A DNA stretch of 64,000 bases from Pedobacter sp. (GCA_008015505.1 SSFR01000004.1:141194-205193), one strand, 5' to 3'; counted from the stretch's first letter, positions 38,466 to 47,874 are shown. The notes: generated by a model not told the origin, from the sequence alone. Made by a program: numbers and translations.

Positions 38466-41400
38466 TTAAGATTTTTTAATAGATATGATTAATTGATTGT
38501 CATTAATTTCTATCATTTCTCCCACAACAGGTTGATTTATATCATGCTCAAAATCAAATGAATCAGCCAAAACTTCCGTACAAATATAGGGTAAATTATT
38601 TCTCACCGCTTCGGCAATATAAGGGTGATGCTGAGCCCGTACATCAATTTTATCCGTCACCTCAAGATTCAATTCCTTCCTTAAATTTTGAATTCGATTG
38701 ACGAGTTCACGCGCTATTCCCTCTTGCTTTAACTCTTCCGTTAGGGTAATATCTAAAGCCACGGTAAGTCTCCCCAAGTTAGCCACTAGCCATCCGGGAA
38801 CGTCTTCAGCGATCACTTCTACATCTTTCAACTCAACTACATGGGAAGTACCAACTATGGCCAACTGGCCTTCTTTTTCAAATTGGATAATTTGATGTTG
38901 ATCCAGCTCAGCAATAGTGTCAGCCACTAGCTTCATATCCTTACCCACTTTAGGGCCTAAAGTTTTGAAATTAGGTTTAATTTTTTTACGGATAATACCC
39001 GAAGTATCACTGATATACTCAATTTGCTTAATATTAGTTTCGGATAGGATCAAGTCTTTTACTTGCTCAATTTTGGCTTGAAAAGAATGATCCAATACCG
39101 GTAAGAAAATCTTACTCAACGGCTGCCTGACATTAATACTCACCTTTTTCCGTAGCGATAAAACCATAGAGGAAATGTCTTGTGCCAGGGCCATTCGCTC
39201 TTCTAATTCTAAGTCAACGCAAGCCACCTGATAACTTGGAAAATCAGTCAGGTGAACGGATGCTACATTTTCTTTCTTCGTTACACTATTTAAATCCAGA
39301 AACAAATGATCACTAAAGAAAGGAGCAATAGGCGACATCAATCTAGCAATTGTATTCAAACAGGTATAAAGTGTTTGATAAGCCGAAATTTTATCCGTAC
39401 TGTAATCGCCCTTCCAGAAGCGACGACGGCATAAACGCACATACCAATTACTCAGATGTTCATCTACAAAATTTTGGATGGCGCGAGCTGCTTTAGTCGG
39501 CTCAAAGTCGGAATAATATTCGTCTACCTCCTTAATCAAAGAATTTAAAAGGGATAGAATCCAACAGTCGATTTCCGGACGCTTGCTTAGCTCCACATCA
39601 GGCTCCTGATAACTAAAGCCATCAATATTGGCATATAAAGCAAAAAAAGCATAGGTATTATACAAGGTCCCAAAGAATTTGCGACGAACTTCATCTAGAC
39701 CCTCCAAATTAAACTTAAGGTTATCCCAAGGAGAAGCATTACTTACCATGTACCAGCGGGTAGCATCCGCACCGTACTGTTCAATGGTACTAAATGGATC
39801 AATGCCATTACCCAGGCGTTTAGACATCTTATTGCCATTTTTATCTAATACGAGGCCGTTTGATATCACATTTTTGAATGCTATACTATCGTTCAGCATC
39901 ACGGCTATGGCATGAAGCGTAAAAAACCAACCCCGCGTTTGATCCACACCTTCGGCGATGAAATCGGCAGGATAGGCTGATTGGAACTGATCTTTATTTT
40001 CAAAAGGATAATGCCACTGCGCATAAGGCATAGCTCCTGAATCGAACCAAACATCAATTAGGTCTGGCTCACGGAACATTTTTTTTCCTTTAGGCGATAT
40101 CAGAATCACTTCATCCACATAGGGACGATGTAGGTCGAAGCTCGATTGATCCAGCGACTGGATAATCGTTGTAGCTTTCGCACGTTCTACTTCCGAAAGC
40201 GTGGTACTTGCAAGACTAATTGCTAGTTTTTCTTTTAGTTCAGAAATGGAACCAATACAGACTTCTTCTGAGCCATCAATAGTGCGCCAAATGGGCAACG
40301 GGGTTCCCCAGTAACGTGAACGTGATAGATTCCAATCCACTAGGTTTTCCAACCAATTCCCGAAACGCCCTGTTCCAGTGGCTTCAGGCTTCCAATTGAT
40401 GTTTTTATTTAGGGCTACCATCCGATCTTTTACAGCCGTTGTTTTGATAAACCAACTGTCGAGTGGGTAGTATAAAATGGGCTTGTCAGTACGCCAACAA
40501 TGCGGATAACTATGCTCATATTTTTTGACCTCGAAAGCTTTGTTCTCTTCTTTCAATTTAATGGCAATCAGCACATCGGTGGACTTAAACCCAGAGTCTT
40601 TGCGTTCTTCATCTGTATAGTACTCTTCTTTTACAAACCGGCCCGCGAAGTCTGTTACTTCATTTACAAATCGCCCTTGTTTATTAACAAGTGGATGCTG
40701 ATTTCCTTGATCGTCAGTAATCATGACCGAGGGCACCCCATTCTCCCGACAAACGCGAAAGTCATCGGCACCAAAAACAGAAGCTGTATGAACGATACCT
40801 GTACCATCTTCCGTGGTTACAAAATCTCCCGCAATCACCCGAAATGCATTCTTCTCCAAATCGGCATTAGTCACATAAGGCATCAATTGGTGATAATGCA
40901 AGCCCAGAAGATCTTCCCCCTTGAATTCAGCCACGATTTGCCAAGGGATGAGTTTATCACCTCCTTGATAATTTCCTAGAGTTAAATCCTTGGCTTCAAC
41001 TTTGAAATATTTATGTACCAGATCTTTCGCCAAGATTACACTTACTGGAGCAAATGTATAAGGATTGAAGGTTTTGATTTTAACATAGCGAATAGATGCG
41101 CCAATCGCTAAGGCACAGTTTGCCGGCAGCGTCCAGGGGGTAGTTGTCCAGGCTAGAATAACAGTATCTTCAATCTCATTTTCGAACAATACAGAAATCA
41201 ATGGATGCTTTTGATCTTTTTTCAGGCGAAACTGAGCCACAATCGAAGTATCCTTCAGCATCTTATAAGTTCCGGGCTGGTTCAATTCATGCGAACTCAA
41301 TCCCGTTCCTGCCGCAGGAGAATAAGGTTGTACAGTGTAGCCTTTATATAAAAGGTCTTTATTGTAGAGTTCTTTCAGAATCCACCAAAGGGTTTCGATA

Positions 41401-41864
41401 TACTTATTTTCGTAGGTGACATAGGGATGATCAAGATCTACCCAATAGCCCATTTTCTCCGTCAGGTCATTCCAGACGTCTGTATATTTCATCACCTCTT
41501 TCCGACAAGCGGCATTGTAGTCCTCGATACTTATTTTCTTCCCAATATCATCTTTGGTGATTCCTAATGTTTTTTCAACAGCGAGCTCAATGGGCAAACC
41601 ATGAGTATCCCAGCCTCCTTTACGTTTTACTTGGTAACCTTTGAGTGTTTTATAGCGACAAAAAATATCTTTAATCGAACGCGCCATCACGTGGTGGATG
41701 CCCGGCATTCCATTGGCTGAAGGGGGCCCCTCATAAAAGGTATACGACTTTGAGACAGATCGGTTAGCAATACTTTTCTCAAAAATGTGATTTGATTTCC
41801 AATACGCTAAAATATCCTTTCCGATTTCTGCCAGTTGAAGTTGTTTATATTCTTTGTACATCAC
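38466..41864 (-). CDS. ileS: Isoleucyl-tRNA synthetase
   Basis: This 1132-residue class Ia synthetase charges tRNA-Ile. The ATP-binding HIGH-like motif is in PSANGMPGIHHVMAR (near residues 48-62) and KMSKRLGN is the second signature, near residue 690. KGGWDTHGLPIE, the editing domain segment AWTTTPWTLPANCALA and GVDQTRGWFFTLHA are typical. The length and motif form resemble the longer, eukaryote-like IleS common in Bacteroidota. It heads the leftward block ileS-DksA-lspA-argH, whose genes are spaced by 0-46 bases. Confidence 0.96.
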   Translation of the reverse strand: MMYKEYKQLQLAEIGKDILAYWKSNHIFEKSIANRSVSKSYTFYEGPPSANGMPGIHHVMARSIKDIFCRYKTLKGYQVKRKGGWDTHGLPIELAVEKTLGITKDDIGKKISIEDYNAACRKEVMKYTDVWNDLTEKMGYWVDLDHPYVTYENKYIETLWWILKELYNKDLLYKGYTVQPYSPAAGTGLSSHELNQPGTYKMLKDTSIVAQFRLKKDQKHPLISVLFENEIEDTVILAWTTTPWTLPANCALAIGASIRYVKIKTFNPYTFAPVSVILAKDLVHKYFKVEAKDLTLGNYQGGDKLIPWQIVAEFKGEDLLGLHYHQLMPYVTNADLEKNAFRVIAGDFVTTEDGTGIVHTASVFGADDFRVCRENGVPSVMITDDQGNQHPLVNKQGRFVNEVTDFAGRFVKEEYYTDEERKDSGFKSTDVLIAIKLKEENKAFEVKKYEHSYPHCWRTDKPILYYPLDSWFIKTTAVKDRMVALNKNINWKPEATGTGRFGNWLENLVDWNLSRSRYWGTPLPIWRTIDGSEEVCIGSISELKEKLAISLASTTLSEVERAKATTIIQSLDQSSFDLHRPYVDEVILISPKGKKMFREPDLIDVWFDSGAMPYAQWHYPFENKDQFQSAYPADFIAEGVDQTRGWFFTLHAIAVMLNDSIAFKNVISNGLVLDKNGNKMSKRLGNGIDPFSTIEQYGADATRWYMVSNASPWDNLKFNLEGLDEVRRKFFGTLYNTYAFFALYANIDGFSYQEPDVELSKRPEIDCWILSLLNSLIKEVDEYYSDFEPTKAARAIQNFVDEHLSNWYVRLCRRRFWKGDYSTDKISAYQTLYTCLNTIARLMSPIAPFFSDHLFLDLNSVTKKENVASVHLTDFPSYQVACVDLELEERMALAQDISSMVLSLRKKVSINVRQPLSKIFLPVLDHSFQAKIEQVKDLILSETNIKQIEYISDTSGIIRKKIKPNFKTLGPKVGKDMKLVADTIAELDQHQIIQFEKEGQLAIVGTSHVVELKDVEVIAEDVPGWLVANLGRLTVALDITLTEELKQEGIARELVNRIQNLRKELNLEVTDKIDVRAQHHPYIAEAVRNNLPYICTEVLADSFDFEHDINQPVVGEMIEINDNQLIISIKKS

Positions 41865-41892
41865 CTTAAAATTCCCAATAGTTTAAAGATCA

Positions 41893-41900
41893 CAAACTTA
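41893..41900 (-). promoter_or_regulatory. Putative -7 element of the ileS block
   Basis: The minus strand reads TAAGTTTG at 41900-41893, matching TAnnTTTG, 28 bases before the ileS ATG. No clear -33 element is seen. Confidence 0.4.
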
Positions 41901-42459
41901 AGGAAATGAGACGAATTTGACACTTATAGACTCTTTGTGATTAGTGCTTTGATATATATTTCATATACCATACTCTTTTGCGCATTGCCACCATTATCTG
42001 AATTATGATTTGCTTGAGCTTGAATAGTTGATCTGATTCTTCAAAAATCTATCCTTGACCATTAGCGATCAAGATATTACATGTACATTTTCCATCATTA
42101 AAGCAACATTGCATTTATCGTAATTTATTTTTATATTCGAAAAATATTTAGTCAATTAATTCTGTTTAATGAAATTTTAATAAACATGAATACATTTCAT
42201 CATCAAGCAAATAATTGCACACGAGTTGCTAGCAACTACGTGATTTGCTTTCTTGTTGAAAAACTTGGCGACGATATATACCCTACTCCATTTCGACGAC
42301 CACTTATGCCTCAGGCTTAGACCTCGAGGCCACCTCTCATACTCAACTAAACAGGAGCCCACTTCCCAAGTTTAGAATAATCAAAATAATTTTACCGAGT
42401 CAAAGAAAAAATACTTTGGCCTTCTCGTTTAAAGGGTGCCAAGATTTTATCTATCAATC
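41901..42459. other. Divergent intergenic region between ileS and the arg group
   Basis: These roughly 560 AT-rich bases hold no convincing gene. One feature stands out, a 14-base perfect palindrome (42224-42237). A GC-richer stretch at 42290-42330 could fold (GCCTC/GAGGC), but I recognise no known riboswitch. A -7-like TACTTTG at 42412-42418 is one base short of consensus. The region presumably carries the promoter and control of the arg genes. Confidence 0.4.
42224..42237. promoter_or_regulatory. 14-base perfect palindrome, possible operator
   Basis: AGTTGCTAGCAACT is a perfect inverted repeat, 223 bases before the GNAT start. It could bind a dimeric regulator of the arginine genes. It does not match the enteric ArgR box, so the assignment is only a guess from position and symmetry. 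Confidence 0.3.
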
Positions 42460-43050
42460 ATGAAGGAAAATACATTTATTGTCATTCAAGCAACACTAGA
42501 ACACATCGGATACGCAGACCAAATTTGCCATGAAATGGCCGAATCTGCCAAAGCCAGAGGGACAGGTATCGCCAAACGAGCACCTGAATACGTGGCAAAT
42601 AAAATGTTAGAGGGCAAAGCTGTTATTGCGCTACATCCAGACGGCACATGGGCTGGGTTTTGCTATATTGAAACCTGGAGTCACAACAAATTTGTGGCCA
42701 ATTCAGGGCTAATTGTGAATCCCATATTTAGGAACTGTGGATTGGCTAAAGCCATTAAACGGACCATATTTGATCTTTCTTGCACAAAGTATCCTGAGGC
42801 CAAAATTTTTGGTCTGACTACGGGCCTAGCCGTCATGAAGATTAATTCAGAACTAGGGTACGAACCTGTGACCTATGCCCAACTAACCCAAGACGAAGAG
42901 TTTTGGAAAGGATGCCAAAGCTGTGTCAATTATGAAATATTGATGTCAAAAGATCGCAAAAACTGTCTTTGTACTGCTATGCTTTGGGATCCAACTGATA
43001 AAAAAAATCAACCAACACATGAAGAAAAAAAAAGTTGTTTTAGCCTTTAG
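42460..43050 (+). CDS. GNAT-family N-acetyltransferase in the arginine group
   Basis: This protein of about 196 residues starts at ATG 42460 (MKENTFIVIQATLEHIGYAD); the open frame extends eight codons upstream only through a GTG. It contains a GNAT fold with GLIVNPIFRNCGLAKAIK near residue 88, the acetyl-CoA binding region, followed by a C-terminal stretch with several cysteines. In related Bacteroidota such a gene precedes argG, and it may supply N-acetylglutamate for arginine synthesis, but that is inferred from position. Its last 32 bases overlap argG. Confidence 0.8.
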   Translation: MKENTFIVIQATLEHIGYADQICHEMAESAKARGTGIAKRAPEYVANKMLEGKAVIALHPDGTWAGFCYIETWSHNKFVANSGLIVNPIFRNCGLAKAIKRTIFDLSCTKYPEAKIFGLTTGLAVMKINSELGYEPVTYAQLTQDEEFWKGCQSCVNYEILMSKDRKNCLCTAMLWDPTDKKNQPTHEEKKSCFSL

Positions 43051-44218
43051 TGGTGGGTTAGATACCTCCTTTTGTGCTATTTATTTATCCAAAGATCGTG
43101 GTCTAGAAGTACATGCTGTACTGATCAATACAGGTGGTTTCTCCGATGAAGAATTAAAAATCATTGAAAAACGAGCGCATGAGCTTGGTGTAGCTTCCTA
43201 TACATCAGTCAATGAAATTGAAAATTATTACCAAAACAATATCAAGTACTTGATCTTTGGCAATGTCTTAAAAAACGCAACTTACCCGCTCTCTGTCAGT
43301 GCTGAACGAGTAAGCCAAGCAACTGCAATTGCTCATCACGCCAAAAAAATAGGTGCCGATTATGTAGCCCACGGAAGCACAGGCGCAGGTAATGACCAGG
43401 TACGCTTTGATCTAATTTTTAATATTCTGATACCAGAAATAGGAATTATTACCCCGATTCGCGATTTAAAATTGAGCCGAGAAGCTGAAATTGCTTATTT
43501 AAATCAGCATGGCATCAACTATGCAGCTGAGAAAGCGCAGTATTCCATCAACAAAGGGATCTGGGGGACCTCCGTTGGCGGCAAAGAAACATTAACGGCT
43601 AATCAAGCCCTACCCGAAGCAGCATGGCCAACACCTGTCACTGCATCTACACCTCACAATATTGAACTCGAATTTGAAAAAGGGGAACCCGTAACATTGA
43701 ATGGAGAAAAAGCAAATCCAGTTAAAATCATTCAAAAACTACAAGCAATTGCCGGGCCTTATGGTATCGGCCGCGATATTCATGTGGGAGATACCATCAT
43801 CGGCATTAAAGGACGCGTTGGGTTTGAAGCTGCTGCACCCCTGATTATTATTAAAGCACATCATCTTTTAGAAAAACATGCCCTAACCAAATGGCAACTG
43901 AACTGGAAAGATCAATTGTCCTCTTTCTACGGAACTTGGCTCCATGAGGGTCAATTTCATGATCCTATCATGCGAAATATTGAAGCATTTTTGACCGATA
44001 CCCAACAAACTGTTTCAGGAAAAGTAATTATTAGGCTATATCCATATCGTTTCGAGCTTATTGGCATTGAATCGAAGTACGATTTGATGTCGAGCAAATT
44101 TGGCAGCTATGGTGAAATGAATAATACTTGGTCTGGTGAAGATGTCAAAGGCTTTTCGAAAATTTTTGGTAATCAAACCATGATCTACCATCAGGTTAAT
44201 CAGAGTAATCATGAGTGA
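43019..44218 (+). CDS. argG: Argininosuccinate synthase
   Basis: This 399-residue enzyme joins citrulline and aspartate with ATP. The N-terminal PP-loop is SGGLDTSF (residues 11-18), and HGSTGAGNDQVRFD near residue 119 and IGIKGRVGFEAAAPLI near residue 262 are family motifs. The start overlaps the GNAT gene by 32 bases and the end overlaps argC by 8 bases, which implies one translationally coupled transcript. Confidence 0.95.
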   Translation: MKKKKVVLAFSGGLDTSFCAIYLSKDRGLEVHAVLINTGGFSDEELKIIEKRAHELGVASYTSVNEIENYYQNNIKYLIFGNVLKNATYPLSVSAERVSQATAIAHHAKKIGADYVAHGSTGAGNDQVRFDLIFNILIPEIGIITPIRDLKLSREAEIAYLNQHGINYAAEKAQYSINKGIWGTSVGGKETLTANQALPEAAWPTPVTASTPHNIELEFEKGEPVTLNGEKANPVKIIQKLQAIAGPYGIGRDIHVGDTIIGIKGRVGFEAAAPLIIIKAHHLLEKHALTKWQLNWKDQLSSFYGTWLHEGQFHDPIMRNIEAFLTDTQQTVSGKVIIRLYPYRFELIGIESKYDLMSSKFGSYGEMNNTWSGEDVKGFSKIFGNQTMIYHQVNQSNHE

Positions 44219-45227
44219 AGACGCAACTAACAAACATAAAATCGTCCATGTAGGAATTATTGGGGGAGCAGGTTATACCGGAGGTGAACTACTTCGCCTA
44301 CTAGTTCATCACCCACATGTTCAAATTAGCTATGTACATAGCAATAGCCATACAGGGAGCTTTATTTACGAAGTACACAAAGACCTCTTGGGTGATACAG
44401 ACCTGCGATTTACAGATCAATTTAATCCAGATATCGATGTCTTATTTTTATGTGTTAGCCATGGTGATGCGCAAAAGTTCTTAAATGAGCATGCCGTTTC
44501 AGAATCTATTCGAATCATTGATCTCAGTCAGGATTTTAGACTCAAAATTAATTCGACATTAGGCCCACGAAATTTTATTTATGGCCTCCCTGAGCTCAAC
44601 AAAGAGCAAATTCAGTTAGCCCAAAACATTGCTAATCCGGGTTGTTTTGCCACGTGCATTCAACTTGGATTATTTCCATTAGTCAGTGCTGGTCTTTTGC
44701 AATCAGAAGTGCACATCCATGCCACCACAGGATCAACAGGTGCGGGCCAAAGTTTGAGTTCGACCTCCCACTTTACCTGGCGCAATAATAATGTATCTAT
44801 TTACAAAGGCTTTGAGCATCAACATATCCACGAAATCCGAGAATCATTAGAAAGTGTCAATCCCCTGAAAAACGAACAGCTACCACCTATTCACTTTATT
44901 CCCGAACGAGGCGATTTTACACGTGGTATTTTTGCAAGCCTATATACCCAAAGCGAACTATCATTAGCAGAAGCCAAACAACGCTATCATGACACTTATC
45001 AAGACCATCCATTTACCCATATCAGCGAAAAAAGTATTAGCCTAAAACAGGTTATCAACACCAATAAATGTATCATTCACCTCGAAAAGCATGAGGATAG
45101 ATTATTGATCACTAGCATCATTGATAATCTGCTCAAAGGAGCTAGTGGCCAGGCCGTTCAAAACATGAATCTTTTATTTGGCTTGGATGAAGATGCTGGA
45201 TTAAAATTAAAAGGAGTAGCTTTTTGA
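44211..45227 (+). CDS. argC: N-acetyl-gamma-glutamyl-phosphate reductase
   Basis: This 338-residue NADPH-dependent enzyme makes the third step of arginine synthesis through acetylated intermediates. The nucleotide-binding GIIGGAGYTGGELLRLL lies at residues 15-31 and the catalytic Cys145 is in ANPGCFATC. HIHATTGSTGAGQ and FIPERGDFTRGI are also typical. The expected following genes (argD, argF, argB, argE) are absent. Four bases after its stop, palindromic repeat copy C begins, and then an unrelated gene. Confidence 0.95.
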   Translation: MSEDATNKHKIVHVGIIGGAGYTGGELLRLLVHHPHVQISYVHSNSHTGSFIYEVHKDLLGDTDLRFTDQFNPDIDVLFLCVSHGDAQKFLNEHAVSESIRIIDLSQDFRLKINSTLGPRNFIYGLPELNKEQIQLAQNIANPGCFATCIQLGLFPLVSAGLLQSEVHIHATTGSTGAGQSLSSTSHFTWRNNNVSIYKGFEHQHIHEIRESLESVNPLKNEQLPPIHFIPERGDFTRGIFASLYTQSELSLAEAKQRYHDTYQDHPFTHISEKSISLKQVINTNKCIIHLEKHEDRLLITSIIDNLLKGASGQAVQNMNLLFGLDEDAGLKLKGVAF

Positions 45228-45231
45228 TACT

Positions 45232-45448
45232 GAGCTTGTTTAAAGTTTATTTTATGAAATTATTGCAATTTATTTTTGAGCGAAATGAGGCAGATTTTCT
45301 ATGCCTTTAATTTATTTTTCAAAGGTATTCAACTGTTCGCTTCGCTCGGGTTTGGAGCCATAGCGGAGCTTCTATGGCTCCAAAATCTAACAAAATTGCA
45401 GCCAAAAAGAACCAAAAGAATAAAATCAAATAAACTTTAAACAAGCTC
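45232..45448 (+). repeat. Palindromic MITE-like element, copy C
   Basis: This 217-base copy has perfect 21-base terminal inverted repeats beginning GAGCTTGTTTAAAG. It contains the second hairpin (TGCCTTT/AAAGGTA), the CTGTTCGCTTCGCTCGGG block and a central hairpin TTTGGAGCCATAG/CTATGGCTCCAAA. It fills the gap between argC (4 bases away) and the Nif3-like gene (15 bases away). It has no open frame of note. Confidence 0.88.
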
Positions 45449-45463
45449 ATTACCTTTAAACCC

Positions 45464-46561
45464 ATGAAACTCGCTCAGCTCAGCACGTTCTTGGAAAGTA
45501 TTGCTCCCTTGAGCTACCAAGAAGACTATGATAATTCCGGCCTTCTCATTGGTGACCCTCAGAAAGAAATTCATCAGGCGCTTATTTCATTAGACTGTAC
45601 CGAAGCAGTGATTGAAGAGGCCATTGAGAAGAAGTGTGATCTTGTCATTTCTCATCATCCCATTGTTTTCCGAGGCTTAAAGAAGCTCAATGGTAAAACC
45701 TATATAGAACGCGTAGTCATAAAAGCCATTAAACATGATATTGCACTTTATGCCATTCACACCAATTTTGACAATGTGCTACATGGGGTAAATGCTAAAC
45801 TATGTGACCGAATCGGGCTAACACAATGCCGCATTCTCTCACCCAAGCAGCATCTTCTAAAAAAACTAGTTACTTTTTGCCCACATACACATGCCCCCGA
45901 GGTACTACGGGCACTGTTTGAAGCAGGGGCTGGGCATATTGGAAATTATTCGGAATGTAGTTTTTCCGTGGACGGGATGGGAACATTCAAAGGGAATAAG
46001 TCGACCAAACCATTTGTTGGTAAGCCGGAAGAGTTGCATCATGAGCCTGAGGCTCGAATAGAAACCATCTACCCAGCTCATTTAGAACAGCACCTAGTCA
46101 AAGCATTGCACCATGCACATCCCTATGAAGAGGTCGCTTACGATTTATATACGCTTGATAACCATTTTGCCATGGTGGGCTCAGGTATGATTGGTGTTCT
46201 AGAGAAGCCAATGGAAGAAGAAGTATTTCTGAAACATGTAAAAAAACAACTCCATACTCTGGTAATACGTCACACAGCATTTAGAAATAAGCCAATCAAG
46301 CATGTAGCTGTTTGTGGTGGTTCAGGTAGTTTTTTACTACCCAAAGCCATAAAAGCGGGCGCTGATTTATTCATTACGGCCGACTATAAATACCACGAGT
46401 TCTTTGATGCCGAAGAACAGATCCTTATTGCTGATGTGGGGCACTTTGAAAGTGAACAATTTACACAGGAACTGTTACAGGAAATCATTACAAAAAAATT
46501 TCCTAAATTTGTCACCCATTTGACCTCAAAAAACACGAACCCCATCAATTATTTGATTTAA
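45464..46561 (+). CDS. Nif3-like dinuclear metal-centre protein (GCH1 type 2 family)
   Basis: This 365-residue protein is of the NIF3/YbgI family, which forms hexameric rings with a two-metal site. Metal-binding motifs are SHHPIVFRGLKKL near residues 63-75, AIHTNFDN near residues 98-105 and, after an inserted central domain with HPYEEVAYDLY, the C-terminal ADYKYHEFFDA and DVGHFESEQ. The inserted PII-like domain explains the 365-residue length against about 250 for E. coli YbgI. The reaction is not established. Its stop overlaps the next start by one base. Confidence 0.9.
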   Translation: MKLAQLSTFLESIAPLSYQEDYDNSGLLIGDPQKEIHQALISLDCTEAVIEEAIEKKCDLVISHHPIVFRGLKKLNGKTYIERVVIKAIKHDIALYAIHTNFDNVLHGVNAKLCDRIGLTQCRILSPKQHLLKKLVTFCPHTHAPEVLRALFEAGAGHIGNYSECSFSVDGMGTFKGNKSTKPFVGKPEELHHEPEARIETIYPAHLEQHLVKALHHAHPYEEVAYDLYTLDNHFAMVGSGMIGVLEKPMEEEVFLKHVKKQLHTLVIRHTAFRNKPIKHVAVCGGSGSFLLPKAIKAGADLFITADYKYHEFFDAEEQILIADVGHFESEQFTQELLQEIITKKFPKFVTHLTSKNTNPINYLI

Positions 46562-47313
46562 TGGAACAAACCATAGAACAAAAGCTAAAGGCCCTGTATA
46601 GTCTACAAACTTTACATACTCAGATTGACAAAATACGTCAAGTACGTGGTGAGCTCCCAATAGAGGTGGCCGACTTAGAGAACGAAATTACAGGTCTAGA
46701 AACACGCATTCAGAAAATAAAAGCCGAGTTAGATGAACTTGAAGATGCCATTGTAACCCGTAAAAACAATATCAAAGAAGCCCTAGCAGCCACCAAAAAA
46801 TACGACGCTCAACTGAGTGAAGTAAAAAACAATCGTGAATACGATGCCTTATCGAAAGAAATTGAGGTACAGGGACTTGAAATCCAAGTATGTGAAAAGA
46901 AAATTAAAGAGTATGGCTTTGAAATAACCAATAAAACGGAGGTATATGAAAAAGCAATAGCACATTTGGAGGAACGAAAAAAAGATCTTACTGCTAAGAA
47001 AGGGGAACTTAATAGTATTACCTCCGAAACTGAAAAAGAGGAAGAAACGATACAAGCTAAAGTGGTCAAAGCAGAACAGCATATTGAAGATCGTCTTCTT
47101 TCCGCCTATAAAAGATTACGCAACAACGCCAAAAATGGCTTGGCCGTAGTAACAATCCAGCGTGATTCATGTGCTGGATGCTTCAATCAGATTCCACCAC
47201 AAAGACAACTAGATATTCGTCAGCGCAAAAAAATTATTGTTTGCGAACACTGCGGCCGTATTATCGTCGATGAGGGCTTTGCACTTGAAGAAGAAGAAAA
47301 GGCACACGTATAA
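46561..47313 (+). CDS. C4-type zinc-ribbon coiled-coil protein (CT398-like)
   Basis: This 250-residue protein has a long coiled coil from about residue 5 to 180, rich in Glu, Lys and Leu (VADLENEITGLETRIQKIKA), then a C-terminal zinc ribbon with DSCAGCFNQIPP near residue 202 and CEHCGRIIVDE near residue 228, giving four cysteines. This is the architecture of the CT398-like family, often encoded next to Nif3 as here. The start ATG overlaps the Nif3 stop (TAATG), so the two are coupled. The role is unknown; nucleic-acid binding has been suggested for the family. Confidence 0.88.
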   Translation: MEQTIEQKLKALYSLQTLHTQIDKIRQVRGELPIEVADLENEITGLETRIQKIKAELDELEDAIVTRKNNIKEALAATKKYDAQLSEVKNNREYDALSKEIEVQGLEIQVCEKKIKEYGFEITNKTEVYEKAIAHLEERKKDLTAKKGELNSITSETEKEEETIQAKVVKAEQHIEDRLLSAYKRLRNNAKNGLAVVTIQRDSCAGCFNQIPPQRQLDIRQRKKIIVCEHCGRIIVDEGFALEEEEKAHV

Positions 47314-47327
47314 TTAATTAAAGCAAT

Positions 47328-47359
47328 AAAAAAGCGACCTTAATTAAGGTCGCTTTTTT
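47328..47359 (+). terminator. Intrinsic terminator of the Nif3/zinc-ribbon operon
   Basis: A perfect 32-base palindrome (16-bp arms, AAAAAAGCGACCTTAA and its complement) ends in TTTTTT on the plus strand, 15 bases after the zinc-ribbon gene stop. The A-tract on the other arm means it could also work in reverse. Confidence 0.85.
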
Positions 47360-47441
47360 ATTAACTGATACTAAACAATCATTTAAATGATTGATATGAT
47401 TGTTCAATCACTAGAGCCCACGTTAAAAAATTAAGAATAAT

Positions 47442-47873
47442 ATGTACTCATTCCTATTAAACTTACACTCGGGATTCCGCTACGTTGTATTAATATTACT
47501 TGTTATCGCATTGTTCAATGCAATAATTGCTTGGACTAGCAAGAAGCCCTATACCGAAGCTCATCGAAAACTAAACTTATTTACGATGATATCAGCTCAT
47601 ATTCAGTTTCTATCGGGCTTAATGCTATACTTTTACAGCCCTTGGGTGAAGTTTCAACCCATAAATGAGACCATGAAAGACCAGGCTTTACGCTATTGGA
47701 CTGTTGAACATCTAGCCATGATGCTATTTGCCATTATACTAATCACTGTGGGACATTCCCGCTCAAAAAAAGCAGCAGGCCCTTCCAATAAACATCGTGC
47801 TATAAGTATCTTCTATGGTTTGGCCGTATTGATTATTTTATCTGCCATTACACAAAGTGGAAGGCACTTATAG
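47442..47873 (+). CDS. Small four-helix membrane protein, cytochrome b-like
   Basis: This 143-residue protein has four hydrophobic segments (about residues 13-32, 48-66, 88-105 and 122-138). Several histidines lie in or near them: His9, His40, His52, His89 and His102. Similar Bacteroidota proteins are sometimes listed as cytochrome b-like, which would use His residues as haem ligands, but I cannot confirm haem binding. It is a single gene followed after one base by palindromic repeat copy D. Confidence 0.6.
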   Translation: MYSFLLNLHSGFRYVVLILLVIALFNAIIAWTSKKPYTEAHRKLNLFTMISAHIQFLSGLMLYFYSPWVKFQPINETMKDQALRYWTVEHLAMMLFAIILITVGHSRSKKAAGPSNKHRAISIFYGLAVLIILSAITQSGRHL

Positions 47874-47874
47874 A

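Noticed and set aside
40500-40979. 159-codon plus-strand ORF inside ileS
   Set aside because: Antisense to conserved synthetase sequence, with no family resemblance.
42177-42362. 61-codon minus-strand ORF in the ileS-arg gap
   Set aside because: No initiation region, no recognisable domain and odd Trp/Arg-rich composition; more likely chance.
41901-42459. Riboswitch or T-box upstream of ileS or the arg genes
   Set aside because: I could not find a conserved T-box sequence or any known riboswitch core, only weak local pairing.
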